Assembly: GCA_914767715.1 (NCBI GenBank)
Contig: OU612073.1
Span: 25,234,001-25,298,000 of the forward strand
Origin: Membranipora membranacea
Lineage: Eukaryota > Bryozoa > Gymnolaemata > Cheilostomatida > Membraniporidae
DNA length: 64,000 bases
Direction: 5' to 3'
In this document: piece after piece, positions 22,151-34,962 of the stretch
Numbering within the stretch: the first letter of the stretch is position 1
How the letters are laid out: every line of letters starts with the position of its first letter
Translations under genes and position numbers: made by a program
The notes under the pieces: generated by a model
Seen by the model: the letters and a program-made list of their open reading frames with translations, nothing else
Told to the model about the DNA's origin: nothing
Database searches by the model: none

Positions 22151-23661
22151 AGGCCAGAAGCAGCCTAGCTGTAACTGCTCTATAAAATAATGGCACGGAC
22201 AATTTTTGATGGCAGGAAACTGATCGCACTATTATACTTCATTGATGTTTCTTCTGTAAAATTCACCGGGTGTACCCAGTTGTAGTGGTCATATTTAGAA
22301 ATTAAATGTTTTGTTTTTGCATCCTATAACTAACCATATCCATAACTCCTATTCTGTGTACTCTTACTAATCTAATCTTCAGGGAATTCCTGGTTGAAAC
22401 TGCATTGTGGGGATTTTGTTGACTTGCCAATTTATTTACCAAGTAAACTTGCAGAAGTCTGCTCGTGACAAATTTAAAATTTTCAATAAGTATAATGTCA
22501 TATCTTTATGAGGTTAGTATGATACTGTCTTGCAGCAGCATATCCGCAATATTGCTCAAAATTGCATATAATAGAGGGTGTTTCTAGGGTGGAACAACGT
22601 GCTGAATCCAAAACTGAGAGTGTATCCGGTTGTAGCAATCATGTCAGCGGCAGCGCAGCAGCATACCTGCAATTTTCTTCACAATCGGTTAGGTAAGTGG
22701 TCAGCAGGAAACACGACTCTATGTATGATTTTAATAATATATTCTATCACACCATTTTAAAAGTAGGTCAGCGACAGCACTACATCTCAACGAGAACAAG
22801 ACAAAAAGCAGCCTAGACGTAAAACTGCTCAAAATATGATAGCGTGAGACAAATTTGATGTAGGAAAACAGTGTGTACCCAGTTGAAGAGGTCAGCCGTA
22901 GCACTACTGCATGTCCCAAATATTCACACTATCGATATGGGATTAGTGTGAAGTCAAGATGTTGATGCAGTTGGCACAAGTCAAGACTATGGTCCTGGGT
23001 TCTACATTGTATGTTTTATTATTGCATGAGGTGGTTGGTGAGAGACAGCGCTACCGCATATCCCCATATCATGTCATTATCATGTTAGGAAAGTATGCGA
23101 AGCTGGCATATCTAAGTTTTTCAGACTCTGACAGTTGGGTTTCTTTCTGAAAAGTGAGGCACTCATTGAACTCTTCGCTCATGTGTTATGCATTAGATAT
23201 CCAGCCGAAAAATGACATAAGAGGCAATTGAAACATCAAAAATGTTGTTTGTAATTGCCCCAAGACAGTGGTCTTAAGACCATACAATATCATACTAGTC
23301 CCATAAGAAGTTTGACATAGTTCAATTGAATTTTTTCAATTTGTGCTGGTCTGATACGAGCAGAATTCTCTTCAAGTTTACTTGGTGAATTAATTGCCAT
23401 GTCAACAAAATCTCAAAATGCAATTTCAACCTGGAATTCCCTGGTGATTAGACTAGTTAGATTACACAGAATAGGAGTTATTTCCCCACACATATAATGC
23501 CAAAACAAAACACCTTTTAATTTCTAATTATGACCACTACAACTGGGTACACCCGGTGAATTTTACAGAACATACACCAATGAAGTATAAAATGTGATCA
23601 GTATTCTGCCATCAATTATTGTCCGTGCCATATCAACTTATGCTATGGCTGATTCTGGCCT
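22151..23661. mobile_element. Foldback-type repeat: inverted arms of about 310 bp around 890 bp
   Basis: Bases 22151-22465 and 23357-23661 are inverted copies of each other. Shared parts include TGGCACGGACAAT, CACCGGGTGTACCCAGTTGT, CTATTCTGTGT and CAAGTAAACTTG, with small gaps. The interior repeats degenerate versions of a GTCAGCGACAGC...GCAT motif several times (near 22535, 22640, 22770, 22890 and 23045). No transposase is visible. Sequence just outside the right arm (23660-23760) is related to 42240-42535. Confidence 0.65.
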
Positions 23662-24154
23662 GTAACTCAAAGTGCAAAAACCAAGGGTCTAGGAGGGTCT
23701 AGACTCTAGAGTATGTTATCACCCCATTTACGGATTAACATTAAAACATCTTTGACTTTGCTCTCTTTGTCCAATTTTGCTTTTGGATAATTTGTTGGAT
23801 GCTTATGGATTTATTATTGGCAGCAGTTAGAGAGGCATCTAGCATGGTTGACATAAAAAGGCAGTAAAAACTGCATTGTGGTCATCATAATAGACAAAGG
23901 TATACGACATCACATCCTGTAATGTGTGATAGCAGGCTGGCTAATTTGTGTTAGTCAGTTATTGTTATAGTCATGGCATATATGACAATTCGAACATATT
24001 GAATATATTCAATCTCAAACCAACCATACCTTGTTATAATATAATTAGGGAGAATAAAAAAACCAATTTCTTCTTATTAGTTAAATCATGTTTTCAACTT
24101 GACTCACTTGATGTTATATTGTTCAGTTGTTGCAGTGGGTAGCGATCGTGTCAA

Positions 24155-24292
24155 GGAAACCCTGCCTTTTCCCTGGCTTCGAAAACCCCTGCCTTCTGCC
24201 TTAGAAAACCCCTGCCTTCTGCCTTCGAACACCCCTGCCTTCTGCCTTAGAAAACCCCTGCCTTCTGCCTTTGAAAACCCTGCCCGGAGAGG
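24155..24292. repeat. 23-24 bp minisatellite (AAAACCCCTGCCTTCTGCCTT, about 5 copies)
   Basis: Visible head-to-tail copies with slight changes. A partly matching inverted segment lies at about 27640-27712, on the far side of the LINE at 25335, so the two may be ends of a larger element; this is only suggestive. Confidence 0.75.
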
Positions 24293-24299
24293 ATAACTA

Positions 24300-25330
24300 C
24301 ATTAAGTTTTTATTGTTAGAAAAACAAAGAAAGTAATGAGAGTTGTTGTTTTAATTTTATAATTCCATGGCATCATAGATATACTAATCCAGATCCGGTT
24401 TTTATACTAGCTCTGCTGTGTCTACCACTTTGATTTCAATCAGTAGGTAGCTGTCGTGTTTTGTATAAAAGATCTTGCCAAGTAATACTGATAAACACCC
24501 AGTCAGCCCATATATTTGTAATATTTTGAGTACTATGGCCCTGAAGCTGTTGCCATGCTGCGATTTTATACTTAGTTTCTAAGTTGAAAAGGTGATGGTT
24601 CCCAATTTTTTGTATGTCATATTTTGTACTTTGCTCTGTAAAATGATTGTTTTCAGCCAAATTGAAATGTTACAAAGTAAATGGAGTAAACCCACACTGG
24701 TTTTGTTTGTCATACAGAGTTCAATATGATACTTAAAACCTGTGTTGTGCTCGATTCCAAACAGATACAGTAGTTTCAGGTAAAGCATCCAACTTCAGTT
24801 TCTCATGTGCTAAATCAGTACAAAGTCGGCAGACCTGCTGGAAAAAAAACCCAAGCTTGGGTTCTCAAGGGGAACACAGCTCCAACAATTATGAGGTTGA
24901 TTAACAATTTTGTCTTCTCTCATATTAGGATGTGGGTCTATCGAGCCCTACGTCTAAATATTACTGACTAAGAAGAACTGAGCATATATTGTCATTGCTT
25001 AGACATGTGATGGTATCTGTTTTTGCATCAAGAAATGTCTATTGGTACATGCTAATCCAATGTATCAATCAGGCTTAAGTTGATATATGGAAACAAAGTT
25101 AATCAAGTCCATAAAAACCTTGAGACAACCAAACCATGTAGACAGACTTGTAGCAGCTTGTCTTGAACAGTATGATACAAATTTTATGCAAAAAATAAAT
25201 TTTTGAAGTAGAAATAACATCAATATATCTGATCTTGATATGCTCACCGAAAGCTACCAAACCATCCTGACTGACATATATCACAAACATTGTCTACTCA
25301 AGCGCATACATATGAAACTAGATAGCAAGC
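24300..25330. other. No gene seen
   Basis: AT-rich sequence with only short frames. It immediately precedes the 5'-truncated LINE. Confidence 0.4.
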
Positions 25331-25334
25331 TTGG

Positions 25335-27329
25335 GAAACCCCCCTCATCATAAAGCTGAGAAGAGCCAAGGAAAAAGCGTTCAACACGGGAAACCCCACA
25401 TATGTTTACCTAAGGGCTACCCTGGAGCGATTTATATCCAAGGCCAAACAGAGATACTATGATGGCAAAGTAAACCAACTGAAAGCAGGAACTGTAAACT
25501 GGTGGCACAGCATTAAATGTTTAAACCCATCGGCAAGCAGTAGCAATCAGCCATCTCACTATGTCCTAGATGACAATCTCTACACCCCGCAACAGTTCGT
25601 CGACAAGCTCAACCTACACTATGGTACTATAGCTGGAGAGCAGACGCCAACACCACCTCATCCGTACTCTTCACATAGTAAACATGCTGAGATATCTATA
25701 GGACAGGTGAAATGTGCGCTGAGAAGAATCAACACACAGAAAGCCACACACAGCCAAGATTATCCATCATGGATAAGTAAAGCGTGTCACGAAGACCTTT
25801 GTGTACCTGTAACCAGAATCGTAAATCTGACACTCCACTCCTGCAGATTTCCATCACTCTATAAAACAGCCGAGATATCACCAATAGCAAAGACTAAATC
25901 CGCATCATCTTGTAAGGACTATCGCCCTATCTCACTACTCTGGCACATTGGGAAACTTATAGAGTCCTTTATGAACCGACAACTCCAAGATGAACTTCAA
26001 ATTAAACTAGACACTAATCAGTTTGCGTACAGAAAAGGTGTAGGCTGCACAGATGCTCTCGTTTACTTGTTGGATGATGTGACTACTGTGCTCGATGATA
26101 CTGACAATCATGGGGCTCAACTGATCTTGTATGATTTTAGCAAGGCTTTCGACTTGATGAATCATCAACTTCTACTCACAAAACTGCAAGAGCTGGAATT
26201 ATCTGATGCACTAATATCTCTCGTCGCAAATTATCTATGTAACCGATCACAGTAAAATCACACTGTGTCACTCTAAGATGCCACAATGTGAAGTCAACCT
26301 ACCGAATATGCAACACTGGAGTCCCTCAGGGCACACTCTGTGGACCCACACTCTGGTCAGCATTCGTAAACTCGCTCAAATTCTCACAAGGCGCCACCAT
26401 CAAATACGCAGATGATACGACTACCTACTATCCGCTGAAGAAATCCACTACTGAGACCACTAGCTGCACTCGATCAGAAGTCGACTTTGTACCTCCTGAA
26501 GTCGGACAACAACTAATCAGAGATTGCAGTGATTGGGCTAATCGGAATAAGATGCGTCTTAATGTCCAAAAAACCAAGTCGCTCAATGTATCCCTCAGAA
26601 AATCTCTAAACATGAACTCTGAACTCGTTATGAACACCAACCAGAGCGTCACTAACGTCTCAAGTACAAAATTACTAGGCGTGACACTTGATAGCCACCT
26701 TACATTCAGCGAACATGTGTCCGAGGTACGAAAGGCTGCAAACCGTAAAATCCACGGATTGTTAGTCCTGAAACAATCTGGGGTTAACACAGAAACACTT
26801 GTGATGATGTACAGAGCCCAAATACTGCCAACAATAACCTACTCAGCTCCAGCTTGGTTTCCTTTCTTAGCAGACTATCTCAGGAACGAGCTGGAAAAGA
26901 TCCAGAAACTAGCACTGCGAATAATTTTCAATGACCTTGAACATTATATCGATAGACTCAACGCTGCTAAGTCAACACCACTTTGCGATTTACTCCATGA
27001 CGTATGCTCAACCTATGTGCTGAGAATCGTCAATAATCCAGAACATCTGCTGAGAAACCGCCTAAATAACAAAACGAACGTAAGACCACAGAGATCTGTA
27101 AGAAAGTGTCAAACTGATGTGTATATAAAACGGTCACGAACTGTGAAATGTAGCAAGGCAATCTTAAAAAACAAAGACTATCTAGCCTAACAAGTTTAAA
27201 TTGTTTCTGTTTTTACAATTTATTATTTATTATTTTCTCTCTCCAAGGGGACTTTTTATCTCGATGTAAACATCTTTGGACAAAGAGTATAAATTAAACA
27301 AACAAACAAACAAACAAACAAACAAACAA
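25335..27329 (+). mobile_element. 5'-truncated jockey/CR1-like LINE: reverse transcriptase with one frameshift, ACAA-repeat tail
   Basis: Reading starts with the linker region (LRRAKEKAFNTGNPTYVYLR) upstream of the polymerase. The reverse transcriptase follows: KDYRPISLL, the catalytic motif A in YDFSKAFDLMNHQ, GVPQGTLCGP, and motif C YADD (IKYADDTTTYY), ending at a stop at 27188-27190. One base appears to be missing near 26250, after NYLCNRSQ; before and after it the frame is long and clean (25707-26252, then to 27190). The 3' tail is an AAAC tetramer array (27294-27328), as in several LINE clades. The endonuclease end is absent. This is the youngest LINE copy in the window. Confidence 0.85.
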
Positions 27330-28453
27330 GTTGATGACAAGATGCGCTGATTGTAAAGCAGTTTTTAAACTCAAAATCCGATCAAAATTGTGATAAAAAA
27401 AACCTGGATTGTGGACAGTAAATCAATGATAGCACCATTGCTTATTACACCTTCCAATGACGTTAAGTTGCCCCACAATTAAGTGCCTCACATCAGCTGC
27501 ATATAGTTTCCTGTCTAGGTTTAATATTAAGTCTATGGTTATAAATTTTTGTTCCCAGTTGTAATTTGTAAGAGATTATCTCTCACACCTTAGAGGAAGT
27601 TGCCTCTTCATCATCATAATGATCTATAAAGCATGTGGCTGTGGTTTTTTAAGGCAGAAGGCAGGGATTTTTAAAGGCGTGACAGAGGCAGAGGTTTTCC
27701 TGACACCTGTAGCATTCTCGGTTTATCTCCTGCACGCCAGAGAGTACATGAGTATAGGCCTCAAACTATACCCTTGACTCAACAGCTAAGAACTTTCTGA
27801 TTCGCCAATTGTTCATATTCAACCAATGACTCAGGCAGAAACTGTATTAAAAAAAATTCAATCAATAAATAATTACAAAGTGAATGAAAATAATATAGTC
27901 ATTTCTGATTTCTGCTGTTTGCAGGTCATTTTGTTCCGCTGCTTCCAAAACTGAGGGAGGTTGACATGTTGGATCAATAGTATTCATATGAAAAATAACT
28001 AATCGGTGCAATTTAATGTATTTTGTAGCTATCAATGGATCTGCCAGTGCTGCACTAAATATGATCAGGCCTAGCAAACTAGGCAAAGCCACTACCATAT
28101 AATTCGAACTTGTTGCCCAATATTTGTGCAGTTTGTACTAGCCAACTGTATTTACCATAAACATATAAACAAGTGTCGATAAGTATAATGTTTATGTATT
28201 AGATGTTTTAATTTTCTGAAATCACTGTTTCTTTCTGTTGTTAATCAATTTGTTTTTCGTTATGAATTTTAATTTTCTGTAATTTTTATTTATTTTATAG
28301 TATTAACATTACTGGTACTTCACCAGACACATTGCTCAGCTCACCTTTGTTGTTCTTTTCAGGATCACTCTCTGCTATAGTAGCAAACAGTACAATGGAA
28401 TTAAATTCATTATCAGATACCACAACATGGAGCCATGAATCGATCTCTTTGAG
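27330..28453. other. No gene seen
   Basis: Noncoding, AT-rich. It includes the short inverted match to the minisatellite at 24155 (about 27640-27712). Confidence 0.4.
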
Positions 28454-28602
28454 GATTTTCAATTTATCTTTGATAGATATGTGTGATCATCGTGAAACCT
28501 TATGAAGGAAAACACATAATGGTACTTCACTGAACAGTATGTATTCTCCTTCATAAGGTTTCACAATGATCACACATATCTATCAAAGATAAATTGAAAA
28601 TC
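28454..28602. repeat. Near-perfect 56-bp inverted repeat with a 37-bp loop
   Basis: Arms are 28454-28509 and 28547-28602. I see one mismatch (C against T next to GTGAAACC) over 56 bp. The hairpin may be a short palindromic MITE. I found no clear target-site duplication. Confidence 0.85.
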
Positions 28603-29310
28603 AGCTATAAATGATAGTAAACCTATGAAAACTTGTACATCCACTATTGCTGACATGCGCTTTCTGTTTCTTCATGTTTTAATATTTCTTTGATCACTTT
28701 CCTTTTTGCTAGAAGCCTTTTTGGTGATTAGCTGCTCATTGTGCAAGGTTTATTATTACCGTTGTAATGATCATAAAAAACTTTTCAAGAAACATACTGT
28801 CAAATACTAGCGTCATCAACTTGGTCAGCTATGTCAGCTATGTGGCCGGTCGCATCACATCAAGATTGCTTACCACCTATCATTTAATCCTGCATGTATG
28901 AGCCTCCCGGGTTGAATAACTCAACTTGTAGCGAAAGTGTGGATCACATAATTGGCACTGTCAGCAGCTTATACACATAATATCAAAAATTGTGACACTC
29001 GAAGACCATCTGCCTACCTGCAGCGCCTGTCAGTCGTAGTGAAATCAGAACCAAGCCAAAATGTGGAAGTGTCAAAAAACGAAATATCACAGAAAAGTTG
29101 AAATCAATATATCAATTGACCTAGAATCCATTCCTAGGATGCCATCAGATCTGAAACCAACCCAGACAAAAAATCAAAACATTCCCACACTGTAGTTTCA
29201 TCCAAAGCGGATCAATGGTGCCCACAGATATCTGTACGTGTACCAGAGGGAAAACAGCCAATCACAACACCCCTCATAGATAGGTTGAGACGGCCTAACT
29301 ACGGGCGTAC
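28603..29310. other. No gene seen
   Basis: Noncoding stretch between the hairpin and the SINE. No motif recognised. Confidence 0.4.
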
Positions 29311-29500
29311 CAAAAGGAGGTAGCTCAGTCGGTAAGAGCACTTGCCCTCAAGCATGTAAGTTTTGGATGTTCTGGGTTCGAGTCCCGCTGCAGTCTACTG
29401 ACTACTGGGCACTGTGCCCCAAGTGTCCTCTGACCTGCCTACAAACTTGTCGCCGAATATGGTGGCTAAGCCCTTAAGGCACCTCTATTTCTAAGTCTTC
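29311..29500 (+). mobile_element. tRNA-derived SINE (family 1, second copy)
   Basis: Box A TAGCTCAGTCGG starts at 29321; box B GGTTCGAGTCC is at 29375-29385. The head and body match the minus-strand copy near 7000-7228 (GCTGCAGTC, CTACTGGG, GACCTGCCTACAAAC). The acceptor-stem halves cannot pair, so this is a SINE and not a tRNA gene. The 3' limit is approximate. Confidence 0.75.
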
Positions 29501-29739
29501 GGACAGAGACAAAAACTTGCGATTTTGACCAATATTCAAAAAAAAATAATCCATCGCGGAAATACTTTGGTCGAGTGTTGAAATTGTAACTAACTGAACA
29601 TTAACAGAAGCAGGCTGAATAGAATATAAACAAGAGATCAGACAACTCCCAGCCATATCAACTCATTTATGATACATAGTTGAATTCCTAAGAGTTTTGT
29701 ATGAAGCTCAACAACTATTATGTGGACATTGCCGGTGAT

Positions 29740-30590
29740 GATTAGTTGACCACACCAAATCTCCCTCATCTGAATGCACCAATAACAACTGTGGGTGAAA
29801 GGGAGGTATCAAACAAGCTACAGGAAAATGACACGAAGAAATCAACCCGGTCAGATGACTATCCGAGCCTGGTGACACGTTACAATGCTGAAATACTGGC
29901 TGAGCCAATAACAGGCATTCTTAATGCCACTCTGTCTACAAACCTATACCCATCCATATGAAAAAAACGCTGAAGTGACACATCTACCAAAAACAGCCAC
30001 ACCAAAGAATTTTGCCCAATATCACTCTTATACCACTTCAGCAAGATAGCAGTGAAATTCATCAACGGAGAGTTGTCCAAATATGATGTTTCTCATACCA
30101 GCCACCATATGCAATACAAAAAACATCGGCACTTGAAGGTCATAACTGATATCTCTACTACACTCGATCATAAAGATGTCTATGCTGTCCAGGCTCTTTA
30201 TCTTAATTTTCAGTAAGGCCCTTGATCTTATGTGCCCATTGCTGAATAGATGGCAGATATGAAGTCATCAGTCATCAATCTCGCCATAAACTTCATGTCC
30301 AATAGGTCTCAATGTGTGAAGCACTTCCTTAACTGGGCATCCCGCAAGGAATTATCAGCGGACTGGCTCTATGGAAAATCTATGTGTCAAAGCTCAATCC
30401 TGCCGGACAATCCTGCAGACAACACTACAATATACACCACAGTATCGAATAGTGATGTCGTATTACATAGCAAATCAGGTCATAATAGTTCAGTGACAAT
30501 AAAAGATAATATTACAATGCAGACAGCCGCGCTGCAGCTATCCAATGGAGTAAAGAGAACTACCATCGTAAAACACAATACATGATTTTT
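29740..30590 (+). mobile_element. Old fragment of a jockey/CR1-like LINE reverse transcriptase
   Basis: Pieces in several frames follow the order of the LINE at 25335: NDTKKSTRSDDYPS with NATLSTNLYPS, PISLLYHFSKIAVKFINGEL, a motif A relic (FSKALDLM), and INFMSNRSQCVK. Many stops and shifts separate them. It is a decayed relative of the 25335 element. Confidence 0.65.
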
Positions 30591-31197
30591 ACTCCACAAC
30601 TGAATGTAAACTTGGACATACTGTCTCAGGATGGCATATTTCTCATAAATTTTGTTGATGGAAAGTAATTTATCATGACCTGAGTTATTTAGCTTATGCT
30701 TAGGTTTACCATTTATTATTGAAGTCATTTACTGTTAGTCATGCCGTTGAATAGCCTTCATGGTAGCTCTAACTGAACAATAGACTTATATAGCTATCAA
30801 CTGAGTAGCATTAGGTTTATGGTAAAATTTAGTCTTCAGTTCCCGTCTGGCATGGTTGTGTCAAAGCTTGACATTGGGCTCGTCTTTTGCCTTGAAAGCT
30901 CGTATTTAAAACTTAAACTTAAAAAGTAAATTTATTATCAGCTGGATTGAGTAACTAATTAATAACTATTGAATCAGAAATCCACGCTGCACTATTATTT
31001 AAAGACTGAAATCAGGAATTGATAGTGAGTGTTTTGAATTGTATATTTTGTATTCTTGTCATCTTGTAAATTTTATTGCTGAGATGAATGACACAGGAAT
31101 TGTTTTTCGAATTATTTATTGTTTCCACTGGCACTTGGGTTAAACTGCAATTATCGAAGTTGAATTGTGTATTTTTGTGTGATTAGTTTTAACATCG
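30591..31197. other. No gene seen
   Basis: AT-rich noncoding sequence between a LINE relic and the foldback element. Confidence 0.4.
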
Positions 31198-32178
31198 ACC
31201 ATTATGTTGATTTCGGGTCAAAAGGCCACTGGCCATAAAGCCACTGGCCAAAAGGCCACTGGTCATAAGGCCACTGGTCATAAGGCCACTACCCATAAGG
31301 CCACTGCCCAAAAAGCCACTGGTTCAATGGTTACATAATAGAAGTCTGATATCAACTTTCCATTGACATGTTTTTTGGGGACGTAAAACAAAATTCTAGC
31401 CTTTGATATGCCATTTATCAATGATTTTAGTAAAGTTAGATCGTAGCAATGCCGCACTGAGAAGAGACAGCGGTGTTGCTTTTTCGATTTTATTTTCTCG
31501 GATTAATGACAATAATTTATATTCACACGGAAATATTTTAGTATCATTTTTACCCAATGCACCATGTGGTTCATTTCGATTGTCAAATGGTTATATCGGA
31601 TCTGATACTAAACAATACAACACTTTTCCGAAATCTATTTGTGCATCCATCGAATGCATTTCATTATTGATGACCAACAAACCCAACTGACTCATCTTGA
31701 TTGCTACTGCTTAAAGTTTTGTAACCTGATCACCGACTTTTTCTGTTGTTGGCATGTGGCATGTCAAAATCCAAAAAGCTACGCTGCAGTCTGTACTCAG
31801 TGTGGCATTGCTTCGATCTCAAAGTGCTGAGTGTTTGCTTGCGATTCTTATGTATTAGTTGTGGGTTACGGTACAGAAAAAAATGTGTGAGAAGATGTCT
31901 GAGTGGAGCATTTAAAATAATTATTTGCAAAAAACATGTCAATGGAAAGTTGATATCTGACTTCTAATATGTAACCATTGAACCAGTGTCTTTTTGGGCA
32001 GTGGCTTTTTGGACAGTGGCCTTATGACCAGTGGCCTTTTGGCCAGTGGCCTTATGACCAGTGGACTTTTGGCCAGTGGCCTTCTGGCCAGCGGCTTTAT
32101 GGCCAGTGGCTTTTTGGCCAGTGGCTTTATGGCCAGTGGCTTTTTGGCAGTGGCCTTTTGGGTGATCACCATTATGTT
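31198..32178. mobile_element. Foldback element with terminal inverted repeats built from a short GGCCACTGG minisatellite
   Basis: The left arm (about 31209-31380) and right arm (about 31933-32167) are inverted copies. Each is made of 15-17 bp subrepeats (AAGGCCACTGGCCATAA type) followed by a unique part (GGTTCAATGGTTACATA through CATTGACATGTTTTTTG). The 11-mer ACCATTATGTT flanks both sides (31198-31208 and 32168-32178) and looks like a target-site duplication. The 550-bp interior encodes no recognisable transposase. Subrepeated arms are the mark of foldback elements; the transposase superfamily is unknown. Confidence 0.8.
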
Positions 32179-34950
32179 TATTACTGTATAATTTGTATTC
32201 AACTGTAGAAGGAAGGGTGTATTTGTAAATGGAAAACCAGCTGAAGTTAAACCCGTTTTCTATGGCGATGCTATATGTTATATAGAGATCTTAAAGGATC
32301 GATGTTTTGTAAGTTCAATAAGTAAATGTTTATTTGTTATACTGTTAAATGTCAGTTTCAATCAAAGTTGTATTGCAAACATCAAACTGTCTTTATTGTC
32401 ACAATTATTACTGTATGATCATTGTCATAAATATCATTAATCTTTTATAATATTGTGACCTATTATTTTTATATAGGTCACGACGCCTAAGAGCAATAAA
32501 AATCTGTCTGTTGACATATCATCTAATCTCTACATTCAACTGATCCACCGAAATACATACCTATCAGAATTTAGGAACAAAATACTAAGCAAACTCATTC
32601 TGCAAAACTCTTTGGTGTTACCCTTTAGATTCACCTGAAGTTCGCTGCTCATTTTGATATGACTATCCACAAAACGAGATCTTCTGTCTATTGCTGTTGT
32701 CACAGAAGAGGCATGGCATGAAAAGTAGCATGCTCAGTCCGATAAGCTTGAGTATCATCTAAGATGCTGCCCCGCATCAAACACCATGATACCAAATTGT
32801 ACACTGAGCGATGTCGCCTCTCTGGAATAATGCATACTCAAGTGTATATAAACATGCCATGCCAGAAACACGGTCGTGGAGTAGAGGCAGACAACCCATC
32901 ATCGTCTGCATCATCTAGAACCACCACTGCACTCTACTCTGGGCAGACATAGCGAGCGTTTACGTCACTGTAGGGTGACAAGTTCAAACACCAATCTCGG
33001 CTCAAAATCATTGCTTGTATCACAGTTGTGATTACCAGTATTCAATTTTTTTCTTTTAACTCATTGACTGCACACTTTATTTTTCAACATTTTCCACTTA
33101 TTGTGAACATAAGCCTTAGTGGTATATTGGTACGTTGATCAGTAAGTATAAAGTGTATATTAAATTAATTGGCCGCCAAATTTTGTAAATGGAGGTGAAA
33201 AATAGGAGAAGGCTGCCACTAGACTTATATATTACATTGTAAACTGTGAATTGTTACTATGAAATCAGCTGTTACCTTTGCGATACTTTCATATGGATAT
33301 GATTACTACGGTAGTAAGGTTACTGTGTTTTCTCTAATCCATGTACAGTTTGAGTAAATATTTAATATATAAGTAAGTAAAACTTAGTAGAGGCTCATAC
33401 AACCTATTCGCCTTCAGAAAGTGTACTGAGTACAAGAAGTGCTGTCATAATTAAGACTGAATTCAGCTTTACAAAATAAGAAGGTACATGAATATGTGCT
33501 GATAATAATAAGTTTGGTAGTACTAATGGTTCCACTATAGTATAAAGTATAACATTGAGGAAACACTGTATTACACTTTCACATTAAGTTCAGTGAGTGC
33601 AGGCTTGAAATGATAAACTCACTCAAGTCAATTGAATCTCATTCCACTAGAGACCATTTGCATTACTATGTGTCGAAACGGTAATGATCAAAACTCAGTA
33701 CCAACTTCAAGTAGGTAAGCTTGTCACCAAGTATTGTATAAGTCAAACATAACTTTGATGACTGTTCTAAAAATCTAATTAATAGGTATCAAGGATATGT
33801 GCCTTTGTCCAATTTCCGCTCGGAAAATATTAAACAAGGAAGAACAATTATTAGAAGGCATTGAAACTAATGAATACTGTTTAAATTATGGCCGATAAAT
33901 AGTCTTGTCTAAATTTAGGTATCAAGGATATGTGACATTGTCATATTTCCGCTCAGAAAATATCAAACAAGGAAGTATGACTCTTAGAAGTCCTTGATAA
34001 GTGTGAGATTATACACCAAACCTGACAGTACATCAAGAGAAATCTGATGAGGTTATATTATAACATCTGTTTGTTCTTATGAATAATTTTACACCTTGAA
34101 GTGTGCAACTGCTACTGATATAACCAAAACCCCAGGCACACCAATAAACTTCTTGGACAGGCAAAGTCATTCAAACACGGTGCAGTTTAATTGATCATGT
34201 GAGCTATAATTTAATTGCTGATTCTCAAATCATGTCGAGCATCACATTAAAAAATTAAAAAATGTGTTAAACAACATTCTTGTTTTATCAATGTTTTAAA
34301 TGAAAGAGGGGATTTGGGATTGGGTAATTTGCGGATGTGCAAAACTGCTACTAATATAACCACATCTGTAGGACTGCGAGGAACTTCTTGGACGGGAAAA
34401 GTCATTCAAATATAGTACAGTTTAATTAGTCTTATGAAATTTAATTTAATTGCATCAAAAATGTGAAGGATCGCAGTGAGAGGTTAAGAGCTCAGAGTTA
34501 ACCAGGTAAAGTAACATAAAACATTAACAATATTTAGTTGCTTTCAACCATCATATTGGCTACAGAAAAGATTGAATTTCAGAAACATCTTGTGCTGTGT
34601 CACTGTCATTATTACTTTTCTGCTATTAAAATTTTTCAATTCTTTTGACTTTTGCATTTAATTTTCAAAAGGCTATAGGGGGTTTGGAGGGCACACCCCA
34701 GAAACAAATTTTAAAATGGAAGCAGTTTTGAGGGTGTTTTAAAGCAATATCCTTTTGGGATGAGAACCATGAACTTGTTGACATAGAACCACAAGGTCAA
34801 TCCTTTCTGAAACCAATTCGGAACATGTTAAAATTGGCTGTAGTATTAAGATGTATTTTTTTTATCAGAAAGAATAATAATGATCAACAAATATCAATAT
34901 AAAAGCAGTTCCGGCTGAGCTCGACCAGTCATCGAACTGCTCTGAATTAC
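32179..34950. other. Intergenic region downstream of collagen A, partly shared with the region downstream of collagen B
   Basis: No gene was recognised. From about 33600 the sequence resembles 45500-46900: shared are ACTTCAAGTAGGTAAGCTTGT, AGGTATCAAGGATATGTG, AAACAAGGAAGAACAA and CATCAAGAGAAATCTGA. A part is also repeated locally (33785-33860 against 33918-33975). This marks the 3' flank of the duplicated collagen unit. Confidence 0.6.
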
Positions 34951-34952
34951 AA

Positions 34953-34958
34953 TTTATT
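34953..34958 (-). promoter_or_regulatory. Polyadenylation signal AATAAA of collagen A
   Basis: On the minus strand AATAAA lies four bases after the stop codon of collagen A. The corresponding site of collagen B reads AATAGT (near 47070), so that copy must use another signal. Confidence 0.55.
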
Positions 34959-34962
34959 ATAG

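Noticed and set aside
31403-31690. 95-codon frame inside the foldback element
   Set aside because: No similarity to a transposase or any family that I recognise; likely chance.
32540-32950. Possible further LINE fragment (KLFGVTL-like reading)
   Set aside because: Only one short motif resembles a reverse transcriptase C-terminal segment; too weak to annotate.
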